From contig NC_083348.1 of NCBI RefSeq assembly GCF_019175385.1, forward strand, positions 1,193,001 to 1,257,000: a stretch of DNA of 64,000 nt, read 5' to 3'. Position 1 is the first letter of the stretch. Every line of letters begins with the position of its first letter. Position numbers and translations under genes: made by a program. The DNA is from Lycium barbarum (lineage: Eukaryota > Streptophyta > Magnoliopsida > Solanales > Solanaceae). The notes under the pieces were generated by a model. It was not told the origin of the DNA. It worked only from the letters and a program-made list of their open reading frames with translations, and made no database searches. Positions 21,101 through 33,329 of the stretch are shown here, piece by piece.

Positions 21101-24100
21101 ACAATCAGGCCCAACAGGGGCGTGGGACGGCAAGGTCGGGCAATACAAGCGGTGGTCAGAACCGTTTGTATGCATTGACAGGTCGTCAGGATACAGAGGC
21201 TAGAGCAGATGTTGTCACAGGTACCCTCACAGTTTTCACTTTTGAAGTATATGCTCTTATTGACCCAGGATCCACCTTATCTTATGTAACCCCTTTTGTT
21301 GCTAAGAAATTTGGTATTGAACCTGAAAAATTATATGAACCCTTTGAGGTGTCCACCCCAGTTGGGGAATCAGTCATAGCTAGACGTATTTATAGGGGTT
21401 GCCCAGTTTTAGTCTATCACCGCAGAACCATAGCTAATTTAGCGGAATTAGAAATGGTAGACTTTGATGTGATCATGGGTATGGATTGGTTAGCTTCATG
21501 TTATGCCACAGTATGTTGTAGAACTAAAGTTGTAAGATTCGAGTTTCCTAATGAGCCAGTCATAGAATGGAAGGGTAATTCAGTGGTACCCAGGGGCAGA
21601 TTTATTTCTTACCTAAAAGCCAGAAAAATGATTTCCTAAGGTTATATCTACCATCTAGTTCGAGTCAAGGATTCAGATGCCCAGACTCCAACTCTTCAAT
21701 CTGTCCCAGTTGCAAATGAATTCCCAGAAGTCTTCCCAGAAGATCTTCCAGGAGTCCCTCCTGACAGGGAGATTGAATTTGGAATTGATCTACTTCCCGA
21801 TACTCAGCCAATATCTATTCCGCCATACAGAATGGCTCCAGCTGAGTTAAAAGAGTTAAAAGCCCAGTTGAAAGATCTTCTTGACAAGGGGTTTATTAGG
21901 CCCAGTGTTTCGCCCTGGGGTGCACCAGTCTTATTTGTTCGAAAAAAAGATGGTTTCTTACGTATGTGTATAGACTATCGTCAGCTGAACAAGGTCACCA
22001 TTAAGAACAGGTACCCTCTTCCTAGAATAGATGACTTATTTGACCAACTGTAGGGCGCCCAATGCTATTCTAAGATTGATCTTAGAACAGGTTATCATCA
22101 GTTAAGGGTTAAGGAAGTTGATATTCCGAAGACCGCTTTCAGAACCCGTTATGGCCATTTTGAATTTCTTGTTATGTCATTTGGGTTGACAAATGCGCCA
22201 GCTGCTTTCATGGATCTTATGAACAGGGTTTTCAAGCCTTATCTCGACTTATTCGTTATTGTCTTCATTGATGATATTTTGGTGTATTCCCGTAATGAGG
22301 CTGATCATGCAGAACATCTTAGAATAGTGTTGCAGACTCTTAAAGATCGTGAACTTTTTGCAAAATTCTCAAAGTGTGAGTTTTGGCTTAAGTCAGTGGC
22401 ATTCTTAGGCCATGTGATCTCAGGTGAAGGTGTTAAAGTTGATTCTCAGAAGATTGATGCCGTAAGGAGTTGGCCCAGACCCACCTCAGTTTCTGATATA
22501 AGAAGTTTCTTGGGTCTGGCAGGCTATTATCGACGCTTCGTAGAAGGATTTTCTTCTATCTATGCTCCGTTGACTAAGTTGACTCGGAAGAAAGTTAAGT
22601 TCCAATGGTCAGATGCTTGTGAGAGAAGCTTTGAGGAGTTGAAGAAGAGATTGACTTCTGCTCCAGTTTTGACACTGCCAGAGGGAACTGAAGGGTTTGT
22701 GGTTTATTGTGATGCTTCGGGAGTTGGTCTCGGATGTGTCTTAATGCAGCATGGCAAGGTTGTAGCTTATGCATCTCGTCAGCTCAAGGTGCACGAAAAG
22801 AATTATCCGACTCATGACCTAGAGTTGGCAGCTGTAGTTTTTGCATTTAAAATATGGCGTCATTACTTGTATGGAGTGCATGTTGATATTTTCACAGACC
22901 ATAAAAGCCTGCAGTATATCTTCAAGCAAAGAGAGCTGAATCTTAGGCAAAGGAGATGGCTCGAATTGCTTAAGGATTATGATGTGGATATTCTTTATCA
23001 TCCGGGGAAAGCGAATGTTGTAGCTGATGCTCTTAGTCGGCGTTCCATGGGAAGTCTAGCCCACGTGGACTTAGATAAGAGAGTTATGACAAAGGAAGTT
23101 CACCGTTTGGCCAATCTTGGAGTTCGACTTTTGGACTCCGAGGATGGTGGTGTGGTTGTTCAGAATTGGGCTATTTCCTCTTTAGTCGTTGAAGTCAAGG
23201 AGAAACAATTTAGTGATCCCTATTTATTGCGGCTGAAAGAGGGGATTCACAAGCATAAGACGACGACTTTCGAACAAGGGGGAGATGATGGTACCTTGAG
23301 GTACCGAGGCAGATTATGTGTTCCAGACGTAGATGGACTCAGAGAGCGAATCATGTCAGAAGCTCACAATTCCAGGTATTCCATTCACCCAGGTTCCACT
23401 AAGATGTATCATGATCTTAAGGAGATTTACTGGTGGAACGATATGAAGAGGAATGTGGCAGATTTTGTAGCTAAGTGCCCGAATTGTCAGCAAGTGAAAA
23501 CCGAACACCAGAGGCCTGGTGGCTTGGCTCAGAATATTGATATTCCTGTCTGGAAATGGGAAATGATCAATATGGACTTTGTATCAGGTCTACCTCGTTC
23601 AGCTAGGAGACATGACTCTATTTGGGTGATCGTTGACCGGCTTACTAAGTCGGCGCACTTTTTACCAGTCAAGACCACAGATTCAGCAGAAGATTATGCC
23701 AAACTGTATGTTAATGAAATTGTCAGATTGCATGGGACCCCAGTGTCCATTATTTCAGACCGTGGTGCTCAATTCATGGCAAACTTCTGGAAATCCTTTC
23801 AGAAAGGATTGGGTACCAAGGTGAACCTCAGCACAGCTTTTCATCCACAAACAGATGGCCAGGCAGAGCGTACTATTCAGACTCTGGAGGATATGTTGAG
23901 AGCATGCGTCTTGGATTTCAAAGGTAATTGGGATGATCACTTACCTCTCATTGAGTTTTCTTATAATAACAGTTATCATGCTAGTATTGGGATGACACCA
24001 TTTGAAGCTCTGTATGGACGAAGGTGCAGATCACCTATTGGTTGGTTCGAAGTAGGTGAAGCAGAGTTGTTAGGACCAGATTTGGTTTATCAGGCAGTTA

Positions 24101-24610
24101 ATACAGGAGCGTTTGAAAACAGCTCAGAGTCGCCAGAAGTCTTATACAGATGTGAGACGAAGGGATTTAGAATTTTCAGTTGATGATTGGGTGTTCCTTA
24201 AAGTCTCACCCATGAAAGGTGTTATGAGATTTGGCAAGAAAGGGAAGCTAAGTCCCAGATATATTGGACCTTACAGAATTCTACGGAAGGTCGGTCTAGT
24301 GGCTTATGAACTTGAGTTGCCACAAGACTTAGCTGCTGTACATTCCGTATTTCATGTGTCCATGTTGAGGAAGTGTGTAGGAGACCCATCGTTAGTTGTT
24401 TCTACTGATACTATAACAGTTAAGGATGGGTTAACTTATGAGGAGATCCCCGTAGCCATTCTTGATCGTCAAGTTCGCAAGTTGAGAACTAAGGAAGTAG
24501 CCTCAGTAAGGAAGTCCTGTGGAGGAGTCAGAAAGTTGAGGAAGCTACATGGGAAGCCGAGGAGGACATGAAATCCAAGTACCCACACTTGTTTCAGCCC
24601 GCAGAAGAGA
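20938..24610 (+). pseudogene. Element C pol: protease, RT, RNase H, integrase, chromodomain (broken)
   Basis: The protease has ALIDPGSTLSYV (a DPGS-type active site, near 21255). A TAA near 21637 separates it from RT. RT has [11 protein letters not shown], a TAG at 22051 (one base from CAG), the [16 protein letters not shown] block and [10 protein letters not shown] near 22264. RNase H has [13 protein letters not shown] and TDHKSLQYI. Integrase has the KCPNCQQVK zinc-binding end, [16 protein letters not shown] and GQAERTIQ. A deletion near 24100 shifts the frame to 24113-24571. There, chromodomain-like residues (YEEIPVAILDRQVRKL) run into another small frameshift near 24505, and the tail continues to about 24600. 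The chromodomain is thought to guide integration to heterochromatin. Despite the very young LTRs, this copy cannot express full Pol. Confidence 0.9.
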
Positions 24611-25293
24611 TTTATGATGAAGCACCCAGATTTTGAGGTATGTAAGCTTTCTTTTCATGCTTTTGGTCTTGTATGGCCAATTTATAGTGCTATTGTGATG
24701 TAGCCCTGTGAGGCAATGATATTATGGGCTGTTGTGACAGGTTGGTAGTGCCATATTACAGGGGAAACTCTGGTAAAATTTTTGTAGAATCCCGAATGTT
24801 TAACATTCGAGGACGAATGCTCCAAAAAGGGGGAGAATGTTACACCTTGGAAATTTCCCCGTTAGCGTACCGCGAATAGAACCACAAATGGTATGAAGTA
24901 TACGATATGTTGACGAGTAAGAAGTAATATTTAATGATTCTAAATGAGATTTCAAGGACATTTGAGGTAAGAGACGAAAGTTGTTAAGGAAAGCAAGGTA
25001 TATGTTGTGTGTCGGGCAATAGTTACAAGTATCGAATTAATGATGACTTAATGACATTTTGGAGAAGAGTTATAATGTCCCTTATGTATTCATGCCTCAC
25101 GTTTCACGTTCAAGTTCATGTATTCTCTATTCATGTCTCAAGTTTTAGCACTCATGTTTTCATGAAACTATGTCATGTCAGCTTTCCATGTTCCATGTCA
25201 TGTTTCTTCACGTTCATGTATTCAAGCCATGCCCAGCCATATCCTTAACCATGACCCATCATTCGAGGACGAATGATCCCAAGGGGGAGATAT
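24611..25293 (+). other. Element C 3' region with two polypurine/LTR-start modules
   Basis: CATTCGAGGACGAATG (arms CATTCG/CGAATG, loop AGGA) lies at 24804-24819. AAAAAGGGGGAGAA follows at 24824-24837, then TGTTACACCTTGG, which looks like an LTR start. About 440 bp later the same hairpin recurs at 25260-25275, with AAGGGGGAGATAT at 25281-25293 and the true LTR start. The DNA between is not homologous to the C LTR start and is probably the beginning of a different LTR. Confidence 0.75.
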
Positions 25294-27425
25294 TGTAACA
25301 CCCCGTGCCTTTAACGAAAGTTTTGACCACGATCCTAAACTTAGAAAATCAGATAAAGAATGTGGGAATTGAATGTTTTCCGTTCAGTTGTGATATGGTG
25401 GTTTACGCCCATGAACAGTGGTCGTATTTCACTTTACGGGCCGTAAACCAAGTCGTGAACTGAAACCAAGAATTTCTGAACATTCTGGAATTTGACATTT
25501 TGAGGTCATAGGGTTAAATACGGACCGTATTTCACTTTACGGACCGTATTTCAAACCGTGTTTGGAATTTGGGAAAACTTCCTTGATGAAAGTTGTAGAG
25601 CATTGAAATACCTTTCCAACGGTATCTTACGGGGGTCAAACGGACATCTGTACAAAGAGTTATGGCCATTTTACTGAAGAGATGCAGTGCAGTCCATGGG
25701 GCAAAATACGGCCCGTAAAGTCAGTTTACGACCCGTAAACTGAAATACGGCCAGTATTTTGCTGGACGTAAATTGCAATGTTCCAGAACACTATATATTC
25801 GTCCGTATCAGTTCAACTCATTATTTTTCACTCCCTCAAACCCTAAAACGACTTCCTACTCTCCTCCAACATAAAGAACACCAAGGTAAGTCCATTCTAA
25901 TTATTCCAACTCAATTATAACATATATCCTTGTAATCTAAACAAGAAATCATCATTCCTAATCTAGGGTTTTCAAGAAAACCCATCTCAAGATTCAAGAA
26001 TAAAGATTTAGGAAATCTTCTTCAAAATCCAAGTCTTTAATTCAAGTTTTGGAACAACTAAGGTATGTAGAACTTCCATCCACATGAGGGAATCTCTATG
26101 TTCTTCCCCATGCTTCGTTTCCTTGATATCCATGAAGTTAAAATCTTAGGGCATTAAACCCAACATATTGGTAGCCCATATTTAAGTATTTATGTACATG
26201 AATTTTGTATCTATATTCGTTGTTGTATTCCTAACCTTCCATTACGGATATTAGGAATCCTAGCTTAATCCATGAATCATGAATTCTTCCTCATGTGTTC
26301 TCATTATGTTCATATGAAACTGTATGATTTTATTTTACAAGTTTCAAGCATGTTTTCAAGTCAATTACAAATATATGATTATGAACTATTGTATTACTCA
26401 TAAATCAAGAACATGTTTACAAGCTATTTCATAAAACTATGTTTACAAGTCATTTCGTGAAATCATGATTTCAAGACAAGTACAAGTTAATTCACGAAAG
26501 TCATGGGCTTCTTAGCCAACTATATTATGTTCATGTTTTTGGGAGTTGCACGAATTACCGAGAAGGCTCAGATAGCCCGAAACTATGTAGCCACCATAGG
26601 ATAAGGATTGCTCCGCCCAGTTAGGACGATACCTTAATTTTACACTGAATGGATCCATCAGGTACATTACTACCTTATACTCTGGCAAGGTATGAGGGCT
26701 CAGCTGGTCCGGCGAGGTACCAGACTCCACGTATCCACGTGGTGATATCATGTGTCGGTTTATGAAATGCTCTCCCTACTTATCATGTTTTTACTTATGT
26801 TATATATATACATATGTACTCATGCTCACGTTCATGTCCAGGTTTTCAGTTTCAGTTCTTATCTTGTTATTCTATGTCCCATGTTGTTTTCTTCCGGTTG
26901 CTTTACATACCAGTACATTCAATGTGCTGACGTCCCCTTTTATTGCCCGGGGGCCTGCATTTCACGATGCAGGTACAAATTTACAGGACGACGCTTCTGC
27001 TCATTAGGATTTGCATGTACCAGCTTATTGGTGAGCCCCATCTCATTCGGGGTTTAGACATTGTATTTCCTTATTTAATTTTACGTCTAAAGGTATGCTG
27101 GGGGCCTTGTCCCAGTAAGTATGTTTTCCAGTCAGACTCATGATAGAGGTTTCATAGACTAGACAAGTCAGTTATGTTATGTCAGACATTCGGAGTCGTA
27201 TAGCCATTTTTGGCTCATTCATGTTATTTCCGCACTCATGTTTAAACAAGTACTCTATTAAGTATTATGACTTACCACGTTTTATAAAGGCTCATCATGC
27301 ATTCACGTTATATTTCCGCTCATGTATGCCTCATGAAAGTTCAGCAAGCCATGTGGTTTGCTCGGTCACATGCAGTCAGGCACCGAGTACCGTGTTACGT
27401 CCAGGCCATGGTTCGGGGCGTGACA
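25294..27425 (+). repeat. Element C 3' LTR
   Basis: 2132 bp, TGTAACACCCC to GTGACA. It is almost identical to 17588-19718 and is followed by the CTTTT target duplication. Confidence 0.95.
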
Positions 27426-27430
27426 CTTTT

Positions 27431-28276
27431 TGATGAAGAGTCTCTCTTTTGAACCTTTCCCTCCGTGAACATGAAATTGTGAATTTGAGGCCAAAAGCCT
27501 AAGTTGGGGGTGTTAGTGTTGGTTGAGAGTGGCGAAGGTTGGTGTTGTGGAAAAGTCAAAAGAAAGAAAGAAAATTTGAAAAATACAAAAAGGTTGCAAA
27601 CTTTTTGTGAAAATAAATAAATAAATAAATAATAAAAAAAATTGAATAATTGGGGAAACTAGTATGCAAAGGAAGGAGTGATGTTTTGAAATGAAGAGGA
27701 AAGTGGACAAAAAGTATGTGTAGTGTTCAAGGAGGGCGTAGTCACTTGTATCCCAAATACTTATCCTACCCTTCCCTAAGCCTACATTACAAGCTTAAAA
27801 AGTCCCTATGTGATCTCCAACTGAATGTTCTTGAGTTAGTGATGATTGAAATAAGGGCAAGCTTATGGTGTGATATTTGTAAGCACTAGAATTTCTTTGT
27901 TGAGTGTGAGTGACTTTGTGTATTTGTCCCTTGCGTTATTTTTGTGAATATAGTGATTTTGGGACTTTCTTTCTTATGAGGGCATATGGATTACGATAGA
28001 TTGGTGATGTTGAAAAATCCAAAGTTGAGTCAACTGAGCATATCTGGTAAGCTAGTAGTTTTGAGTCACTTATTGAGGCTTGAGTGTTGTTGCTTGATGG
28101 TTTTAAATCTCTATTGCACTCTTGAAATTGTATTTTGAAATGAGGGAGTTATTTGGTTGAAGCTTCACATGCTTGTAGCCTAATTGTTGGTACCAACCAA
28201 AGTCATGTTTTTGTGCTTAAAGTGGTTCCTCATTGAGATTTTTGTTTTGATTTGCTTAAGGACAAGCAAAGACTTT
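27431..28276 (+). other. Element B 3' non-coding region
   Basis: No gene recognised. AAGTTGGGGGTGT occurs at about 27500-27512 and again at 28277-28289, where it is the terminal polypurine tract. The first copy may be a second, internal tract. Confidence 0.6.
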
Positions 28277-28289
28277 AAGTTGGGGGTGT
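28277..28289 (+). other. Polypurine tract of element B
   Basis: Purine-rich AAGTTGGGGGTGT directly before the 3' LTR start TGATGAGTCG. Confidence 0.85.
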
Positions 28290-29649
28290 TGATGAGTCGT
28301 GAAATTACGCGATATTCGATGCTAATTCCTTAAGTTTTTGTGACTCTTTAAGCACTTTTGATGTTACTTTTTGTGTTTTTATGTTGTTTTGTAGGAAAAG
28401 ATGCCCGGAGAGCATAACAGAGCAAAACGGACCAAAATAGAGCAAAAATAGAACAAATCCATGTTTCTGGCACCACATGCTAATAGCATGTGGTGCAGCA
28501 TGTTGAACATGCTAGCAGCATGTGGCGCAGCATCTGCTGTCAGTGAAAATGGCACCATATGCGAGTAGCATATGGTGCAACATGTGGTGCAGCATGTGGT
28601 GACAGAGAAATTGTCACCACATGCTACGGTTTTGGCACAACATGCGATTAGCATGTTGAACATGCGAATAGCATGTTGTGCAGCATGTTGTGCAAGAGGG
28701 TATTTTGGTCCAGATTTTGTTCCCGTTTTTTGGAATGATATAAATACTCTTTTAGGGTTTGTAATATTTATCTTTGGCAGTTTTTCATCAAGTTTGGAGA
28801 CTAGTTTTTACACCACACTTTGGGGTTAAAGATTTGAAGATTTGGTTGAGTATTTCTTAAACCTTTAATTCATTTCTTCAATTCCTTGCTTTGTATTGTA
28901 TATCTAAGTGTGTAGCTTTCTATTCCATGACTTGAATCTTGTTTATGAAAATATTCTTGACTAAAGTTTGGTTCGAAAGTCTTGTTATGCTTATGTATTG
29001 AATGATTCTTATTGCTATTGAAGTGGGTCTTTGTTGATTTAATTAATCTCGTTCTTGAATGTTTCCAAAGGGATTAGCTAACCCTAGGACTCACCCATTT
29101 ACTTAGATTGAGCTCGGAAGAGGAAATCTAGGTTGGGAAAGATTAATTAACAAGAATTTGGGTCATTAAACTCATCTAATAACTTGAGCTCGGAAGAGGA
29201 TAGTTACTTGAGGTTAAATTGATTGTGCCTAATATCACACTCTAAGGCTTGGAAAAGCTTAGAGTGAAATTCATTGATTTGGTTGGAAGACTTTTAATGA
29301 GATTTTAGATATCATTATCTATCAACACAAACTCGCTCTTAGTTGTAAAATCGTAAAATACGTTGGATCGTTACTTGAGTGTAATCTCCTATTATCCATA
29401 CTTGTGGTCATTGATCATTTTACTTGCTTTCTAGGTTAGTTTACATTTCCGCATTAGTCATAATTTTCTCAAACAAAAACCAAAATATTATCTATCGTTT
29501 GGCTTTAGTGTAGTTGGTGAAAGTTCCTTACTTTCTTAATCGCCTAGCATATTGTTCCCTGTGGGATCGACCCCGACTCATAGTTGGGTAAATATATTGC
29601 ATACGACCGTGTACACTTTCTCTTCGAGGAGTGTATTTGGACGTTATCA
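28290..29649 (+). repeat. Element B 3' LTR
   Basis: 1360 bp. It pairs with 12803-14162 and keeps the palindrome array (about 28470-28680) and the TATA box. It is followed by GTGTC. Confidence 0.95.
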
Positions 29650-29654
29650 GTGTC

Positions 29655-30956
29655 GTATTACAACTTCTTCTTATGACTGTTATCGCTTAATTCATGACGA
29701 AACCATCGTATTTGAACTTATGTCGTTACATTTCATATGTATAGGTACGATGACGACAAACGATGGAAAATGTGCTTGAAATGATTGGAATTCGTAGCAT
29801 ATGTCGATTGGCTGAGGTGACGAGTCGATGAACGCAAAGGACGAACTAAAAGAAGAGTTAATCGACTGCAGATCCTCGCCCTCCTTCCGCATCGCGGAAG
29901 GATTGCGAGAAGCTCCAGAAAGTCAGGCGATCGATCCGCATCGCGTGAAGAAGGCGTGAAGCTGCAGACCATTGCGCGATCCTTCCGCGATGCGGAAGGA
30001 AAGCGGGACTCTGCCGACGTTTTCCCGATTAGACTAGGATTTGGATTCCTTATTTATTATTTTTACCCTAGCCTATATATACACGTTTTTATAGCTGAGA
30101 ACGGTATTCTGGGATTATTCAAGGATTTGTAAGCCACCGTTCTCCTTTTTATCTCTCTAGGTTATTTTGTTTTTCATCTTTTTCAACCCTAGTTTATTCA
30201 TGGCTTCTTTTGTCTATGATCGAATCATGAGTAGCTAAATCTCCTAGTTCTAGGGTTGTGGCGAAAGACTTGAAAGTTGATTGGATGACGATTATTATCT
30301 CTTGATTTTCCATATTGTGGGTTGCTTATTTATTCTTGGTTTTAATTGTTTGATTATCTGGCCAATAGTTAGACACTATCTGTGGTGCGTGGATTGAACT
30401 TGAGAAAGGGAATTCACGTACGTAATAAGAATAAATAGAGTTTGTTCGATTTAATCGTTTCGCTACTGAGGATAGAGATATACCCTTTAGCCCTACTTAG
30501 TTGAATACGGTAAAATAAAGGCGTTCTTGTTACATCTAATGACCATAGAGATATAGGCATTAAAGTAACATCTACAGGCTTGTGAGTAGTTCGAGAGAAT
30601 ATCATAAAGCATAATTAACCCGTCAACTAGTAACCCAGGAAATAAAATAGGTGGAATTGTCTGAAGATCATCTGGATTGTCAAACGCCATAACCCTAGAT
30701 CTTTCTCTCATCTGAAATTTCTTACAATCTTTGTCGACATAGTCCCAGTCATAAAAACACCCATCACAAATTGTTTACTTTTCAATTTTAGTTTAGTACC
30801 ACAAACAATCTTGATTTTCACTTTCTTGAATAGTTTCATTCGAATTTGAATTAGTTTAACAGTAGAATCTAAGTCTCTGTGGGATCGATATCTGGACTTA
30901 ACAGTCTATATTACTTGTACGACCACGTATACTTGCGTGTGCGTTTGAGAGCAACA
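29655..30956 (+). repeat. Element A 3' LTR, remaining 1302 bp
   Basis: Continues the 32 bp piece at 12771-12802. It matches 1950-3247, ends GAGCAACA and is followed by TCTTT. Confidence 0.9.
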
Positions 30957-30961
30957 TCTTT

Positions 30962-31254
30962 GCATTACGGAAACAATGTACAAGGGAGAAAGTCCCCACA
31001 AGTTAGAAGCTTGTCCTAAAGCTCATCAAGTACTTAGGCTAGTTATGTTTCACATTGTAAATAGGAGTCCCCCTCCTATACTGAAACACTCTTTTTGCTT
31101 ACATATCAGAGGCTTATCTCCAACGCTTTTGTCAAATATTGAACCTTCTCAAGCTTCTCTTTACTTGAGGATTGAACCGATTAATTTCTTACCTTTTTTA
31201 AGATCAGAAATATGTTTGTTGATATCGATAACATGAAGTAACGAATATAAAGAT
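30962..31254. other. F-box gene intron remnant
   Basis: Follows the element A target duplication and precedes the LRR exon. No gene or repeat recognised. Confidence 0.4.
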
Positions 31255-31444
31255 CTAAAGTAAACTTACTGTTGCTCTGTTTTCATGCCAGTCAATGACC
31301 AATGTCTCAAGCTCCGATGAACTATGTAGGAAGCTGTAAATTCCAGGGAAGTCCAAGTGACCCCAGAATGTACCAAGTTTGAAAAATTTCCGGCTTGATG
31401 GTGGACACTTCCAGCCTTCCAACGCAAGTGTGGACATGCACTTA
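31255..31444 (-). pseudogene. LRR exon of the broken F-box gene
   Basis: On the minus strand an acceptor AG near 31445 opens an exon reading MSTLALEGWKCPPSSRKFF and then FPGIYSFLHSSSELETLVIDW. It ends at a good donor (ACA followed by GTAAGT near 31270). The ELETLVID pattern is typical of the last LRRs before an FBD domain. It lies between the F-box exon (33330-34201) and the FBD exon (547-900) on the same strand. The exon is intact in itself, but its gene is split on both sides, by a LINE and by the element A stack. Confidence 0.65.
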
Positions 31445-31639
31445 TAAACAAAATAGATAAACCAGAATATGTCAAAACAAGGAAACGGTCCATACTTGTA
31501 ATGACATGCAAATTGATGGATAATTTGTAAAAACAACTTCAACTATATGGCTCCTTTTTGCTACAACCTAGTATTATAGGTTGGTTTGGAGATTAAAAGA
31601 TAAACTTTTAAAACACTTAGAAACACCTTTTCTCATGAC

Positions 31640-33073
31640 TTAAAGAGTATGATCAGATTGGGTTTGCTGATGATCTCCATATTCTCCATATTCTGTAAAG
31701 GATATGTATCCATGTTCTGTAAAGGATATGTGTTCTCAGTCAAAGCTCTATATGAGAGGTTTCAACTATTTTCAAAAGCATCAGGTCTGGAGGCAAATGT
31801 GGATAAAAGTTCTATTTACTTTGGTGGGATCAGAGATGCTGTACAAGCTGAGATCATTCAATTGTTGGGGTTCCATGCCTTTTAGATACCTTGGGGTGCC
31901 TTTGAGTACCAAGAGAATTTCTATTGTACAGTGCCGACCATTACTAGAGAAGATGCTAGGGAAGGTTACTTCATGGACCACAAAATTCTTGTCTTACTCT
32001 GGCAGGCTGCAGTTGATTAAAAGTATTCTTTTCGGTATACAAACTTTTTGGTCACAAATTTTTGTATTGCCAAAAAAAGTTGTGAAGTACATTGAGGCTC
32101 TATGTAGAATTTTCCCGTGGACCAGAGGAAGTGAAATCTCAAGGAAATCTCTCATTGCTTGGGATAAATTATGTCGGCCTAAAACTGCAGGAGGATTGAA
32201 TATTTTGGAGGTTCAAACATGGAATAAAGGAGCTGTGTGTAAGCTTTTGTGGAACTTATGCAAGAAGAAAGACAATGTGGGTTCAATGGTGCACATATAC
32301 TATGGAAGGAATGCTAGTAACTGGGCCATTCCAAAGCAAGTTGCCTGGATAGTTCTTAGATACCAAGAAGCTGATGTGCTTGCTATGCTTAAATTTTCTA
32401 TCAGCAAGATGTATCAGAAACTAAGGGGTGAATACCAAAAAGTTGACTGGAGGAAACTTGTAGAAATAAGGTTGAGGCACCTCGATGGACTTTCATTCTA
32501 TTTGTCGGCTTAAATGGGAGATTGCTTGCAAAGGTTGTGTGGAAGATAATAGTTGTGTTTTGTGTGGAGCTGAAAATGATAATATAGAACATGTATTCTT
32601 CAATTGTAATTTCTCAGCTTTGATCTGGAATAAAATCCTACAGTGGCAGGGTGTTGATGGAGATCCTATTGGTTACCAGGAAGAGGTGAGATGGGCAACA
32701 ATTCATTGTACTGCTAGCATATTTCGAATGGCTCTGGACAGCAATGGGTACCATATTTGGCAAGAGAGGAATCAAAGGTTGTTTTTTCAGGTGGAAAGAA
32801 CTTTTGAAGTGATATGTAGAATGATCATCCAATGTGTACATGTTCGACGCTCAATGAAGATTGCTATAGCTAGAAGATTAGAAGCTTTGAACTACTATCT
32901 TTAAGGGCTTGTGTTTAGCTCGTGTCTATGTAGAACTAGTTGTGGGTGAGGTGTTTTGTTCTGTCAAACTGGGGCTGTCCAGTCTGGTTTTTTTTTTTTT
33001 TTTAACTGCTTTGTAATGTTCACTTTGGTAATAAAAGTCATTTATTTACCCAAAAAAAGAAAAGAAAAAAAAG
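31640..33073 (+). mobile_element. 5'-truncated L1-type LINE: RT C-terminus and zf-RVT
   Basis: Starts abruptly in an RT block reading IGFADD, the FADD-type catalytic motif of plant LINEs. It continues with RYLGVPLSTKR and the SYSGRLQLIKSILFG and GGLNILEVQTWNKG blocks, then a zf-RVT region near 32520-32620 (CKGCVEDNSCVLCG, IEHVFFNC). Two frameshifts (near 31870 and 32490) break it. After the stop at 32904 it has a T-rich tract, AATAAAA near 33031 and an A-rich tail to 33073. 5' truncation with a 3' A-tail is typical of LINE insertion. I could not settle the target-site duplication. It sits in the first intron of the F-box gene, in the opposite orientation. Confidence 0.8.
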
Positions 33074-33329
33074 CATGATCTTTGTGAATCAATCCACATT
33101 TTTCACGTTGTTCTTTTCATAGCAAGCTCTTCATTCTCACAGTTGATTTTTCAATCACCTGCTATTGTCCAACCAAAGTGGCCACTAGAATGTAGTTCTT
33201 TAGTACTAGTTATCGGATTATCCTAAGTAGTGGCACTGTCAATGTTATTAAATTGGCGACTCAATAGCAAATAAAAAGTCCCAAGACGGAAAAGGATTCT
33301 AAATATTAGATAGTGAAGAGTATGAATAA

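Larger units (their letters stand above)
16848..27430 (+). mobile_element. Element C: Tekay/Del-type chromovirus with an extra partial 5' unit
   Basis: The element spans 16853-27425, flanked by CTTTT at 16848-16852 and 27426-27430. The order is a 109 bp LTR fragment, 626 bp of 3' internal region, a full LTR (17588-19718), the full internal region, and a full LTR (25294-27425). The standard unit 17588-27425 is 9.8 kb. It has a tRNA-Met primer site, gag with a CCHC box, RT with [10 protein letters not shown], integrase and a chromodomain-like end. The outer target duplication brackets the whole array, so the extra unit belongs to this insertion or arose from it. The two full LTRs differ at only about 6 places, making this the youngest element in the stack. 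Confidence 0.9.
12803..29649 (+). mobile_element. Element B: pol-less, Athila-related LTR retrotransposon
   Basis: The two LTRs are 1360 bp each (12803-14162, 28290-29649). They start TGATGAGTCG, end TTATCA and are flanked by GTGTC target duplications. It has a tRNA-Asp primer site and a terminal polypurine tract. Without element C and its target duplication it would be about 6.3 kb. It encodes one zinc-knuckle ORF and no protease, RT, RNase H or integrase, so it must use proteins from another element. Element D, an Athila copy, has an LTR that also starts TGATGAGTCGTG, and similar LTR sequence occurs at 37546-38667. B is therefore best seen as a non-autonomous Athila derivative. I counted about 13 LTR differences (roughly 1%). 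Confidence 0.9.
1910..30961 (+). mobile_element. Element A: Athila-type Ty3/gypsy retrotransposon, host of the nested stack
   Basis: The element spans 1915-30956, flanked by TCTTT at 1910-1914 and 30957-30961. It has 5' and 3' LTRs of about 1.33 kb, a tRNA-Asp primer site, gag, pol, a third ORF and a polypurine tract. Without element B and its 5 bp target duplication it would be about 12.2 kb. The RT signature FMDDFSVFG, the long 3' region and the extra ORF after pol place it in Athila. It inserted in the last intron of the minus-strand F-box gene. I counted about 14 differences between the LTRs (roughly 1%), so the insertion is fairly recent although pol already has several stops. Confidence 0.9.
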
